Shown: positions 13,901 to 25,400, numbered from the stretch's first letter. The stretch: 64,000 bases of DNA from Meandrina meandrites (GCA_963693305.1 OY855908.1:372001-436000), one strand, 5' to 3'. Translations and numbers: made by a program. The notes: generated by a model not told the origin, from the sequence alone.

Positions 13901-14901
13901 CAACCTGAGAAAGCAGTGCCCTTGTTCAGGTGCATTTCTACCTTTTCTAATTCATCCAGTGATGTTTTTACGCAGTTCGTCGGTGTATCACGGAGTTTGA
14001 AAAAACTCTTAGCTAGACCTTGTGCCGCTTTTGTGCTTCGATCTGGTCTAGCTCCTTTGTGTACAGCAATACAACGCCATAGACACATGTTATCTCTATA
14101 GGTATCCAGTGCTACCATTGAACGACTATGTGCAAGGTTGCGCAGCCAGTTTGGTAAGGGTCCTGTTCCCATCAGTGGTTGACGATCAAGCACAACCTTT
14201 ACATCAGCATTAAAATGGCCCTCGAAGATCCACTTTGTGTTTGGTCTTTCGATACTATCTGCATCCATACGTTTTGCCTCCATATTAATTAGCCAATTCT
14301 CCGCTTCTCCATATGTATTCATCCAAGGGGAGCCTTTGTTTTGGTAGTAGAAAATTATGGTACCGTCTTCAATGTTACGTAACATATATGAATAAGTGTG
14401 TCTCATGTAAAATGATGTCCCCACGTTCTCTCTTATTTTTTCCATGAATTTTGGTGTGAGGTCTTGGTTCAGATCTTTTATAAAGCGCCATCTCTTGTAC
14501 CTCCTCCCGTTGCTCTCTTCACCCTCGAATTTTGTGACTTCGTACAGATCCAGAATCTCATTCTGGTAGTCTGTCACATTTCTTACGTTATTCGGTTGAA
14601 TGGGATCAAATTGTCGCAGAAGAGACTGTTGTTTTCTGTCCCTTTTTCTTGGCGGTGCTGTTGGCTGGTAAGGTTTTGGCTGTAATGGCTGTAATGGTGG
14701 TAATGGCGGTGTTAACCCCACCTGTCTGGTTTCTGAGAGTGGCTCGACTAGCGCGTTTCTTATTATCTTTTTCACTGCGGGTACGTTTTCTGAAAGAAGT
14801 TGCGATAAATGGCGCAGTTCTGCGGGGTCTATTTTTGCAAGTTCTTGTTCAAGAGATTCGAGGTCTACATCTTCGAAAGAACTGAGGTCTATTTCGTCCA
14901 T
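10849..14901 (-). CDS. Protein-primed family B DNA polymerase, 1350 aa
   Basis: Exonuclease motifs: Exo I LYDFEAYGD (D569, E571), Exo II GFNSGQYD (670-675), Exo III YNNLDV (D805). Polymerase motifs: A GYDANALYL (903-911), B LLGNSGYGK (1075-1083), C MDTDS (1173-1177) and KGM (1251-1253). These identify the protein-primed DNA polymerase of Polintons and adintoviruses. The N-terminal 550 residues carry an acidic start and an OTU-like DTYRDNMCLWRCIA patch (266-279). A C2HC zinc finger around CIHC to HAERC (390-410) follows, then a YHGCYWHGCPKC segment (491-502) typical of the nuclease-like domain before the exonuclease. The frame is intact. The last 30 or so residues are antisense to the integrase end and Ser/Gly-rich, perhaps an acquired tail. 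No TATATA-type motif abuts the start at 14901. Confidence 0.96.
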   Translation of the reverse strand: MDEIDLSSFEDVDLESLEQELAKIDPAELRHLSQLLSENVPAVKKIIRNALVEPLSETRQVGLTPPLPPLQPLQPKPYQPTAPPRKRDRKQQSLLRQFDPIQPNNVRNVTDYQNEILDLYEVTKFEGEESNGRRYKRWRFIKDLNQDLTPKFMEKIRENVGTSFYMRHTYSYMLRNIEDGTIIFYYQNKGSPWMNTYGEAENWLINMEAKRMDADSIERPNTKWIFEGHFNADVKVVLDRQPLMGTGPLPNWLRNLAHSRSMVALDTYRDNMCLWRCIAVHKGARPDRSTKAAQGLAKSFFKLRDTPTNCVKTSLDELEKVEMHLNKGTAFSGWLGIRVYVPERINEKEVVWHLTRNPAPQFKNVMTIGIFGKHAFLIKDIKKLGKTYACIHCKARFTQATHLQRHAERCAQGKTVIDCPGEKVEAPQTAYEKAFYPKHKASKESIQWLEYVAKHWKISIHHAMSGHGGERWIEKRPVDGYVHKEKLVLQYHGCYWHGCPKCYHDRDKIIERGDRTREDLFQATKRRTAYLRKAGYKVIECWACEVGDKYVEELPEAKTKSYPHAILYDFEAYGDNNQRKEPTNSLTIENVHVPISVSIGDTLEREPTHICEKDPTELVRKFAEELERRGKNIRKKVRDEFMPADVNLLPKDQRKKIEEWCDQVPVLGFNSGQYDLNLIKKHFAEKLADTTNKFRVAKHGNKIMFLLTSGFRFLDIINYLGPGTSYEKWVKAYDCKTTKSWFPYEWFDKPEKLDYPGLPDYPHWYSKLKNEFTLKLSEWKACKQLFREKGMKTFKDWVRYYNNLDVAPGLEALEKMRNFYTEKGIDIMKDAVSIPGVSLHYLLRGAIERNAELYSPSKEAYDMLKEAVVGGPSLVFTRYHEVGKTRIRSHQVADPKLCQNILGYDANALYLSTMLREMPCGKERVVHYTGEYQTDGAPVLTHRLKEKSWFGYAEIDIEIPNHLHQKFEEMCPFFHNKTVPAKAVPEHMLQYLRDTGRKRGEDKKLMGTLTAQRILVYAPLLLWYVNHGAVIKRVYRTIDYTPTKIFPWFVEQVTEAPRTGDVEKSKALLAEVFKLLGNSGYGKLIEALERQTNVIYTKDEKVVDRALRSAYFSDLDEIGEAYELESRKPRITIRRPFQIGIAVYQLAKLRMLEFYYDFLDRYIDRKDFELIQMDTDSNYLAISGKKLEDIVRPEMKEEFEKQKKNWLAWDKWSGRTPGLFKLECEGERMIALCSKCYFTDDRGEKQKLSTKGMSKKQNDISWYRFKAALEGSKDMATNRGFRMRDGKIVTYEQEKLGLSAYYDKRWVLPDGIHTEPIEYHIYPTAGGNSVSGGTSSSSSRTKPRLGPSRK

Positions 14902-15084
14902 TGTATATTATGTAGAAAAATATTTTTTATTTAATTAATTAATTGTTGTTAACTTAATGTTGTGTTTCTCTAATTGAAAAAACTTTTATACAGCACGGTG
15001 TCAATTCTATAAATGCTTGTCCCCGCCTCCCTCTGTTTATGTTTCCTGCCCCCCTCTGTTTATGTTTCCTGCGTCCTTTTTCCT
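14902..15084. other. Short non-coding end region beyond the polymerase gene
   Basis: The first part (14902-15000) is AT-rich with TTAATTAATTAATT. The second part is pyrimidine-rich and contains CCCTCTGTTTATGTTTCCTGC twice, at 15029-15049 and 15052-15072, a 23-bp period. A Polinton would end in this interval. I found no clear inverted match to positions 1-400, so the terminal inverted repeat is absent, diverged, or lies beyond the window on the left. Confidence 0.55.
15029..15072. repeat. Two 21-bp direct repeats, 23-bp period
   Basis: Two exact copies of CCCTCTGTTTATGTTTCCTGC lie close to the junction with the hairpin element. Confidence 0.7.
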
Positions 15085-15292
15085 AAGTAGTATAGCCGGG
15101 ACTAAACAAATACTATCTTTGGTAAGCCTAAATTTTTTGCCTCTTTACGGGACTTTAGTCAGGGAGCAAAGCCAGAACACGCGAGTTTTGTGAGCGTGGT
15201 TTGGATTTGGTCCCTGACTACCAGTCCCGTAAAGAGGTGAAAAATTTAGGTGCACCCAAAGTGGTATTTCTTTAGTCCCGGCTATACTACTT
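15085..15292. mobile_element. 208-bp palindromic (foldback/MITE-like) element at the virus-satellite junction
   Basis: The sequence opens with AAGTAGTATAGCCGGGACT and closes with its exact inverse. The two arms (about 15085-15165 and 15211-15292) match over roughly 80 bases with scattered mismatches, and the inner part continues the dyad to a small loop near 15188. No gene fits in it. A non-autonomous foldback element is the simplest class. I see no certain target-site duplication. Satellite sequence begins directly at the right arm, and non-satellite sequence lies left of it. Confidence 0.7.
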
Positions 15293-17138
15293 TTTGCCCT
15301 GCTTGGAAAAGCCCACTCAAAATGGTGGTATGAAACCGACCTAGTGGAATCGATCCCAAGGGTGTTGTTTCGTTTCGCCCCGATGGGGAAAGTCGAAAAA
15401 ACGCGTTTTGAACGCAATTGGACGACGTTCTTCAACCCGGCTTTTTGCCCTGCTTGGAAAAGCCCACTCAAAATGGTGGTATGAAACCGACCTAGTGGAA
15501 TTCGATCCCAAGGGTGTTTTTTCGTTTCGCCCCGATGGGGAAAGTCGAAAAAACGCGTTTTGAACGCAATTGGACGACGTTCGTTAATCCGGCTTTTTGC
15601 CCTGCTTGGAAAAGCCCACTCAAAATGGTGGTATGAAACCGACCTAGTGGAATTCGATCCCAAGGGTGTTTTTTCGTTTCGCCCCGATGGGGAAAGTCGA
15701 AAAAACGCGTTTTGAACGCAATTGGACGACGTTTGTTAATCCGGCTTTTTGCCCTGCTTGGAAAAGCCCACTCAAAATGGTGGTATGAAACCGACCTCGT
15801 GGAATTCGATCCCAAGGGTGTTGCTTCGTTTCGCCCTCATGGGGAAAGTCGAAAAAACGCGTTTTGAACGCAATTGGACGACGTTCGTCAACCCGGCTTT
15901 TTGCCCTGCTTGGAAAAGCCCACTCAAAATGGTGGTATGAAACCGACCTCGTGGTATTCGATTTCAAGGGTGTTGCTTCGTTTCGCCCCGAATGGGAAAG
16001 TCGAAAAAACGCGTTTTGAACGCAATTGGACGACGTTCGTCAACCCGGCTTTTTGCCCTGCTTGGAAAAGCCAACTCAAAATGGTGGTATGAAACCGACG
16101 TCCTGGTATTCGATCCTAAGGGTGTTTTTTCGTTTCGCCCCGATGGGGAAAGTCGAAAAAACGCGTTTTGAACGCAATTGGACGACGTTCGTCAACCCGG
16201 CTTTTTGCCATGCTTGGAAAAGCCCACTCAAAATGGTGGTATGAAACCGACCTCGTGGAATTCGATCCCAAGGGTGTTGCTTCGTTTCGCCCTGATGGGG
16301 AAAGTCGAAAAAACGCGTTTTGAACGCAATTGGACGACGTTCGTCAACCCGGCTTTTTGCCCTGCTTGGAAAAGCCCACTCAAAATGGTGGTATGAAACC
16401 GACCTCGTGGTATTCGATCCTAAGGGTGTTTTTTCGTTTCGCCCCGATGGGGAAAGTCGAAAAAACGCGTTTTGAACGCAATTGGACGACGTTCGTCAAC
16501 CCGGCTTTTTGCCCTGCTTGGAAAAGCCCACTCAAAATGGTGGTATGAAACCGACCTAGTGGAATAGATCCCAAGGGTGTTGTTTCGTTTCGCCCCGATG
16601 GGGAAAGTCGAAAAAACGCGTTTTGAACGCAATTGGACGACGTTCGTCAACCCGGCTTTTTGCCCTGCTTGGAAAAGCCCACTCAAAATGATGGTATGAA
16701 ACCGACCTCGTGGAATTCGATCCCAAGGGTGTTGCTTCCTTTCGCCCCGAATGGGAAAGTCGAAAAAACGCGTTTTGAACGCAATTGGACGACGTTCGTC
16801 AACCCGGCTTTTTGCCCTGCTTGGAAAAGCCCACTCAAAATGGTGGTATGAAACCGACGTCCTGGTATTCGATCCGAAGGGTGTTTTTTCGTTTCGCCCC
16901 GATGGGGAAAGTCGAAAAAACGCGTTTTAAACGCAATTGGACGACGTTCGTTAATCCGGCTTTTTGCCCTGCTTGGAAAAGCCCACTCAAAATGGTGGTA
17001 TGAAACCGACCTCGTGGAATTCGATCCCAAGGGTGTTGCTTCGTTTCGCCCCGATGGGGAAAGTCGAAAAAACGCGTTTTGAACGCAATTGGACGACGTT
17101 CGTCAACCCGGCTTTTTGCCCTGCTTGGAAAAGCCCAC

Positions 17139-20100
17139 TCAAAATGGTGGTATGAAACCGACCTCGTGGAATTCGTTCCTAAGGGTGTTTTTTCGTTTCG
17201 CCCCGATGGGGAAAGTCGAAAAAACGCGTTTTGAACGCAATTGGACGACGTTCGTCAACCCGGCTTTTTGCCCTGCTTGGAAAAGCCTACTCAAAATGAT
17301 GGTATGAAACCGACCTCGTGAAATTCGATCCCAAGGGTGTTTTTTCGTTTCGCCCCGATGGGGAAAGTCGAAAAAACGCGTTTTGAACGCAATTGGACGA
17401 CGTTCGTCAACCCGGCTTTTTGCCCTGCTTGGAAAAGCCCACTCAAAATGGTGGTATGAAACCGACCTAGTGGAATCGATCCCAAGGGTGTTGTTTCGTT
17501 TCGCCCCGATGGGGAAAATCGAAAAAACGCGTTTTGAACGCAATTGGACGACGTTCGTCAACCCGGCTTTTTGCACTGCTTGGAAAAGCCCACTCAAAAT
17601 GGTGGTATGAAACCGACCTCGTGGAATTCGATCCCAAGGGTGTTGCTTCGTTTCGCCCCGAATGGGAAAGTCGAAAAAACGCGTTTTGAACGCAATTGGA
17701 CGACGTTCGTCAACCCGGCTTTTTGCCCTGCTTGGAAAAGCCCACTCAAAATGGTGGTATGAAACCGACCTCGTGGAATTCGATCCCAAGGGTGTTGCTT
17801 CGTTTCGCCCCGAATGGGAAAGTCGAAAAAACGCGTTTTGAACGCAATTGGACGACGTTCGTCAACCCGGCTTTTTGCCCTGCTTGGAAAAGCCCACTCA
17901 AAATGGTGGTATGAAACCGACCTAGTGGAATCGATCCCAAGGGTGTTGTTTCGTTTCGCCCCGATGGGGAAAGTCGAAAAAACGCGTTTTGAACGCAATT
18001 GGACGACGTTCGTCAACCCGGCTTTTCGCCATGCTTGGAAAAGCCCACTCAAAATGGTGGTATGAAACCGACCTCGTGGAATTCGATCCCAAGGGTGTTG
18101 CTTCGTTTCGCCCTGATGGGGAAAGTCGAAAAAACGCGTTTTGAACGCAATTGGACGACGTTCGTCAACCCGGCTTTTTGCCCTGCTTGGAAAAGCCCAC
18201 TCAAAATGGTGGTATGAAACCGACCTCGTGGTATTCGATCCTAAGGGTGTTTTTTCGTTTCGCCCCGATGGGGAAAGTCGAAAAAACGCGTTTTGAACGC
18301 AATTGGACGACGTTCGTCAACCCGGCTTTTTGCCCTGCTTGGAAAAGCCCACTCAAAATGGTGGTATGAAACCGACCTAGTGCAATCGATCCCAAGGGTG
18401 TTGTTTCGTTTCGCCCCGATGGGGAAAGTCGAAAAAACGCGTTTTGAACGCAATTGGACGACGTTCGTCAACCCGGCTTTTTGCCCTGCTTGGAAAAGCC
18501 CACTCAAAATGGTGGTATGAAACCGACCTAGTGGAATTCGATCCCAAGGGTGTTTTTTCGTTTCGCCCCGATGGGGAAAGTCGAAAAAACGCGTTTTGAA
18601 CGCAATTGGACGACGTTCGTCAACCCGGCTTTTTGCCCTGCTTGGAAAAGCCCACTCAAAATGGTGGTATGAAACCGACCTCGTGGAATTCGTTCCTAAG
18701 GGTGTTTTTTCGTTTCGCCCCGATGGGGAAAGTCAAAAAAACGCGTTTTGAACGCAATTGGACGACGTTCGTCAACCCGGCTTTTTGCCCTGCTTGGAAA
18801 AGCCCACTCAAAATGGTGGTATGAAACCGACCTCGTGGAATTCGATCCCAAGGGTGTTGTTTCGTTTCGCCCCGATGGGGAAAGTCGAAAAAACGCGTTT
18901 TGAACGCAATTGGACGACGTTCGTCAACCCAGCTTTTTGCCCTGCTTGGAAAAGCCCACTCAAAATGGTGGTATGAAACCGACCTAGTGGAATCGATCCC
19001 AAGGGTGTTGTTTCGTTTCGCCCCGATGGGGAAAGTCGAAAAAACGCGTTTTGAACGCAATTGGACGACGTTCGTCAACCCGGCTTTTTGCCCTGCTTGG
19101 AAAAGCCCACTCAAAATGGTGGTATGAAACCGACCTCGTGGAATTCGTTCCTAAGGGTGTTTTTTCGTTTCGCCCCGATGGGGAAAGTCGAAAAAACGCG
19201 TTTTGAACGCAATTGGACGACGTTCGTCAACCCGGCTTTTTGCCCTGCTTGGAAAAGCCTACTCAAAATGATGGTATGAAACCGACCTCGTGAAATTCGA
19301 TCCCAAGGGTGTTTTTTCGTTTCGCCCCGATGGGGAAAGTCGAAAAAACGCGTTTTGAACGCAATTGGACGACGTTCGTCAACCCGGCTTTTTGCCCTGC
19401 TTGGAAAAGCCCACTCAAAATGGTGGTATGAAACCGACCTAGTGGAATCGATCCCAAGGGTGTTGTTTCGTTTCGCCCCGATGGGGAAAATCGAAAAAAC
19501 GCGTTTTGAACGCAATTGGACGACGTTCGTCAACCCGGCTTTTTGCACTGCTTGGAAAAGCCCACTCAAAATGGTGGTATGAAACCGACCTCGTGGAATT
19601 CGATCCCAAGGGTGTTGCTTCGTTTCGCCCCGAATGGGAAAGTCGAAAAAACGCGTTTTGAACGCAATTGGACGACGTTCGTCAACCCGGCTTTTTGCCC
19701 TGCTTGGAAAAGCCCACTCAAAATGGTGGTATGAAACCGACCTCGTGGAATTCGATCCCAAGGGTGTTGCTTCGTTTCGCCCCGAATGGGAAAGTCGAAA
19801 AAACGCGTTTTGAACGCAATTGGACGACGTTCGTCAACCCGGCTTTTTGCCCTGCTTGGAAAAGCCCACTCAAAATGGTGGTATGAAACCGACCTAGTGG
19901 AATCGATCCCAAGGGTGTTGTTTCGTTTCGCCCCGATGGGGAAAGTCGAAAAAACGCGTTTTGAACGCAATTGGACGACGTTCGTCAACCCGGCTTTTCG
20001 CCATGCTTGGAAAAGCCCACTCAAAATGGTGGTATGAAACCGACCTCGTGGAATTCGATCCCAAGGGTGTTGCTTCGTTTCGCCCTGATGGGGAAAGTCG

Positions 20101-22447
20101 AAAAAACGCGTTTTGAACGCAATTGGACGACGTTCGTCAACCCGGCTTTTTGCCCTGCTTGGAAAAGCCCACTCAAAATGGTGGTATGAAACCGACCTCG
20201 TGGTATTCGATCCTAAGGGTGTTTTTTCGTTTCGCCCCGATGGGGAAAGTCGAAAAAACGCGTTTTGAACGCAATTGGACGACGTTCGTCAACCCGGCTT
20301 TTTGCCCTGCTTGGAAAAGCCCACTCAAAATGGTGGTATGAAACCGACCTAGTGCAATCGATCCCAAGGGTGTTGTTTCGTTTCGCCCCGATGGGGAAAG
20401 TCGAAAAAACGCGTTTTGAACGCAATTGGACGACGTTCGTCAACCCGGCTTTTTGCCCTGCTTGGAAAAGCCCACTCAAAATGGTGGTATGAAACCGACC
20501 TAGTGGAATTCGATCCCAAGGGTGTTTTTTCGTTTCGCCCCGATGGGGAAAGTCGAAAAAACGCGTTTTGAACGCAATTGGACGACGTTCGTCAACCCGG
20601 CTTTTTGCCCTGCTTGGAAAAGCCCACTCAAAATGGTGGTATGAAACCGACCTCGTGGAATTCGTTCCTAAGGGTGTTTTTTCGTTTCGCCCCGATGGGG
20701 AAAGTCGAAAAAACGCGTTTTGAACGCAATTGGACGACGTTCGTCAACCCGGCTTTTTGCCCTGCTTGGAAAAGCCTACTCAAAATGATGGTATGAAACC
20801 GACCTCGTGAAATTCGATCCCAAGGGTGTTTTTTCGTTTCGCCCCGATGGGGAAAGTCGAAAAAACGCGTTTTGAACGCAATTGGACGACGTTCGTCAAC
20901 CCGGCTTTTTGCCCTGCTTGGAAAAGCCCACTCAAAATGGTGGTATGAAACCGACCTAGTGGAATCGATCCCAAGGGTGTTGTTTCGTTTCGCCCCGATG
21001 GGGAAAATCGAAAAAACGCGTTTTGAACGCAATTGGACGACGTTCGTCAACCCGGCTTTTTGCACTGCTTGGAAAAGCCCACTCAAAATGGTGGTATGAA
21101 ACCGACCTCGTGGAATTCGATCCCAAGGGTGTTGCTTCGTTTCGCCCCGAATGGGAAAGTCGAAAAAACGCGTTTTGAACGCAATTGGACGACGTTCGTC
21201 AACCCGGCTTTTTGCCCTGCTTGGAAAAGCCCACTCAAAATGGTGGTATGAAACCGACCTAGTGGAATCGATCCCAAGGGTGTTGTTTCGTTTCGCCCCG
21301 ATGGGGAAAGTCGAAAAAACGCGTTTTGAACGCAATTGGACGACGTTCGTCAACCCGGCTTTTCGCCATGCTTGGAAAAGCCCACTCAAAATGGTGGTAT
21401 GAAACCGACCTCGTGGAATTCGATCCCAAGGGTGTTGCTTCGTTTCGCCCTGATGGGGAAAGTCGAAAAAACGCGTTTTGAACGCAATTGGACGACGTTC
21501 GTCAACCCGGCTTTTTGCCCTGCTTGGAAAAGCCCACTCAAAATGGTGGTATGAAACCGACCTCGTGGTATTCGATCCTAAGGGTGTTTTTTCGTTTCGC
21601 CCCGATGGGGAAAGTCGAAAAAACGCGTTTTGAACGCAATTGGACGACGTTCGTCAACCCGGCTTTTTGCCCTGCTTGGAAAAGCCCACTCAAAATGGTG
21701 GTATGAAACCGACCTAGTGCAATCGATCCCAAGGGTGTTGTTTCGTTTCGCCCCGATGGGGAAAGTCGAAAAAACGCGTTTTGAACGCAATTGGACGACG
21801 TTCGTCAACCCGGCTTTTTGCCCTGCTTGGAAAAGCCCACTCAAAATGGTGGTATGAAACCGACCTAGTGGAATTCGATCCCAAGGGTGTTTTTTCGTTT
21901 CGCCCCGATGGGGAAAGTCGAAAAAACGCGTTTTGAACGCAATTGGACGACGTTCGTCAACCCGGCTTTTTGCCCTGCTTGGAAAAGCCCACTCAAAATG
22001 GTGGTATGAAACCGACCTCGTGGAATTCGTTCCTAAGGGTGTTTTTTCGTTTCGCCCCGATGGGGAAAGTCGAAAAAACGCGTTTTGAACGCAATTGGAC
22101 GACGTTCGTCAACCCGGCTTTTTGCCCTGCTTGGAAAAGCCCACTCAAAATGGTGGTATGAAACCGACCTCGTGGAATTCGATCCCAAGGGTGTTGTTTC
22201 GTTTCGCCCCGATGGGGAAAGTCGAAAAAACGCGTTTTGAACGCAATTGGACGACGTTCGTCAACCCAGCTTTTTGCCCTGCTTGGAAAAGCCCACTCAA
22301 AATGGTGGTATGAAACCGACCTAGTGGAATCGATCCCAAGGGTGTTGTTTCGTTTCGCCCCGATGGGGAAAGTCGAAAAAACGCGTTTTGAACGCAATTG
22401 GACGACGTTCGTCAACCCGGCTTTTTGCCCTGCTTGGAAAAGCCCAC
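17139..22447. repeat. Higher-order repeat block: successive 13-, 10- and 12-monomer copies
   Basis: Rare variants recur at fixed offsets. For example, the GCTTTTCGCC variant is at 18021, 19993 and 21358. The offset is 1,972 bp between copies 1 and 2, and 1,517 then 1,365 bp between copies 2 and 3. Copy 3 therefore lost one monomer between about 21062 and 21358, and copy 2 lacks the last three monomers of copy 1. Copies look almost identical, so the amplification is recent. Confidence 0.75.
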
Positions 22448-25400
22448 TCAAAATGGTGGTATGAAACCGACCTCGTGGAATTCGATCCCAAGGGTGTTGC
22501 TTCGTTTCGCCCCGAATGGGAAAGTCGAAAAAACGCGTTTTGAACGCAATTGGACGACGTTCGTCAACCCGGCTTTTTGCCCTGCTTGGAAAAGCCCACT
22601 CAAAATGGTGGTATGAAACCGACGTCCTGGTATTCGATCCTAAGGGTGTTTTTTCGTTTCGCCCCGATGGGGAAAGTCGAAAAAACGCGTTTTGAACGCA
22701 ATTGGACGACGTTCGTCAACCTGGCTTTTTGCCATGCTTGGAAAAGCCCACTCAAAATGGTGGTATGAAACCGACCTCGTGGAATTCGATCCCAAGGGTG
22801 TTGCTTCGTTTCGCCCTGATGGGGAAAGTCGAAAAAACGCGTTTTGAACGCAATTGGACGACGTTCGTCAACCCAGCTTTTTGCCCTGCTTGGAAAAGCC
22901 CACTCAAAATGGTGGTATGGAACCGACCTAGTGGAATCGATCCCAAGGGTGTTGTTTCGTTTCGCCCCGATGGGGAAAGTCGAAAAAACGCGTTTTGAAC
23001 GCAATTGGACGACGTTCGTCAACCCGGCTTTTTGCCCTGCTTGGAAAAGCCCACTCAAAATGGTGGTATGAAACCGACCTAGTGGAATTCGATCCCAAGG
23101 GTGTTTTTTCGTTTCGCCCCGATGGGGAAAGTCGAAAAAACGCGTTTTGAACGCAATTGGACGACGTTCGTTAATCCGGCTTTTTGCCCTGCTTGGAAAA
23201 GCCCACTCAAAATGGTGGTATGAAACCGACCTCGTGGAATTCGATCCCAAGGGTGTTGCTTCGTTTCGCCCCGATGGGGAAAGTCGAAAAAACGCGTTTT
23301 GAACGCAATTGGACGACGTTCGTCAACCCGGCTTTTTGCCCTGCTTGGAAAAGCCCACTCAAAATGGTGGTATGAAACCGACCTCGTGGAATTCGTTCCT
23401 AAGGGTGTTTTTTCGTTTCGCCCCGATGGGGAAAGTCGAAAAAACGCGTTTTGAACGCAATTGGACGACGTTCGTCAACCCGGCTTTTTGCCCTGCTTGG
23501 AAAAGCCCACTCAAAATGGTGGTATGAAACCGACCTCGTGGAATTCGATCCCAAGGGTGTTGCTTCGTTTCGCCCCGATGGGGAAACTCGAAAAAACGCG
23601 TTTTGAACGCAATTGGACGACGTTTGTCAACCCAGCTTTTTGCCCTGCTTGGAAAAGCCCACTCAAAATGGTGGTATGAAACCGACCTAGTGGAATCGAT
23701 CCCAAGGGTGTTGTTTCGTTTCGCCCCGATGGGGAAAGTCGAAAAAACGCGTTTTGAACGCAATTGGACGACGTTCGTCAACCCGGCTTTTTGCCCTGCT
23801 TGGAAAAGCCCACTCAAAATGGTGGTATGAAACCGACCTCGTGGAATTCGATCCCAAGGGTGTTGCTTCGTTTCGCCCCGAATGGGAAGGTCGAAAAAAC
23901 GCGTTTTGAACGCAATTGGACGACGTTCGTCAACCCGGCTTTTTGCCCTGCTTGGAAAAGCCCACTCAAAATGGTGGTATGAAACCGACCTCGTGGAATT
24001 CGATCCCAAGGGTGTTGCTTCGTTTCGCCCCGAATGGGAAAGTCGAAAAAACGCGTTTTGAACGCAATTGGACGACGTTCGTCAACCCGGCTTTTTGCCC
24101 TGCTTGGAAAAGCCCACTCAAAATGGTGGTATGAAACCCACGTCCTGGTATTCGATCCTAAGGGTGTTTTTTCGTTTCGCCCCGATGGGGAAAGTCGAAA
24201 AAACGCGTTTTGAACGCAATTGGACGACGTTCGTCAACCCGGCTTTTTGCCATGCTTGGAAAAGCCCACTCAAAATGGTGGTATGAAACCGACCTCGTGG
24301 AATTCGATCCCAAGGGTGTTGCTTCGTTTCGCGCTGATGGGGAAAGTCGAAAAAACGCGTTTTAAACGCAATTGGACGACGTTCGTCAACCCGGCTTTTT
24401 GCCCTGCTTGGAAAAGCCCACTCAAAATGGTGGTATGAAACCGACCTCGTGGTATTCGATCCTAAGGGTGTTTTTTCGTTTCGCCCCGATGGGGAAAGTC
24501 GAAAAAACGCGTTTTGAACGCAATTGGACGACGTTCGTCAACCCGGCTTTTTGACCTGCTTGGAAAAGCCCACTCAAAATGGTGGTATGAAACCGGCCTA
24601 GTGGAATTCGATCCCAAGGGTGTTGCTTTGTTTCGCCCCGATGGGGAAAGTCGAAAAAACGCGTTTTGAACGCAATTGGACGACGTTCGTCAACCCGGCT
24701 TTTTGCCCTGCTTGGAAAAGCCCACTTAAAATGGTGGTATGAAACCAACCTCGTGGAATTCGTTTCTAAGGGTGTTTTTTCGTTTCGCCCCGATGGGGAA
24801 AGTCGAAAAAACGCGTTTTGAACGCAATTGGACGACGTTCGTCAACCCGGCTTTTTGCCCTGCTTGGAAAAGCCCACTCAAAATGGTGGTATGAAACCGC
24901 CCTCGTGGAATTCGATCCCAAGGGTGTTGCTTAGTTTCGCCCTGATGGGGAAAGTCGAAAAAACGCGTTTTGAACGCAATTGGAAGACGTTCGTCAACCC
25001 GGCTTTTTGCCCTGCTTGGATAAGCCCACTCAAAATGGTGGTATGAAACCGACCTAGTGGAATTCGATCCCAAGGGTGTTGGTTCGTTTCGCCCCGATGG
25101 GGAAAGTCGAAAAAACGCGTTTTGAACGCAATTGGACGACGTTCGTCAACCCGGCTTTTTGCCCTGCTTGGAAAAGCCCACTCAAAATGGTGGTATGAAA
25201 CCGACCTAGTGGAATTCGGTCCCAAGGGTGTTGGTTCGTTTCGCCCCGATGGGGAAAGTCGAAAAAACGCGTTTTGAACGCAATTGGACGACGTTCGTCA
25301 ACCCGGGTTTTTGCCCTGCTTCGAAAAGCCCACTCAAAATGGTGGTATGAAACCGACCTAGTGGAATTCGATCCCAAGGGTGTTGTTTCGTTTCGCCCCG

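Noticed and set aside
15883..15899. CENP-B-box-like GTTCGTCAACCCGGCTT in every monomer
   Set aside because: The match to the TTCG-four-A-two-CGGG pattern is off by one base in spacing, so it is not a true box. It might still bind a related pogo-derived protein, but the sequence alone does not support that.
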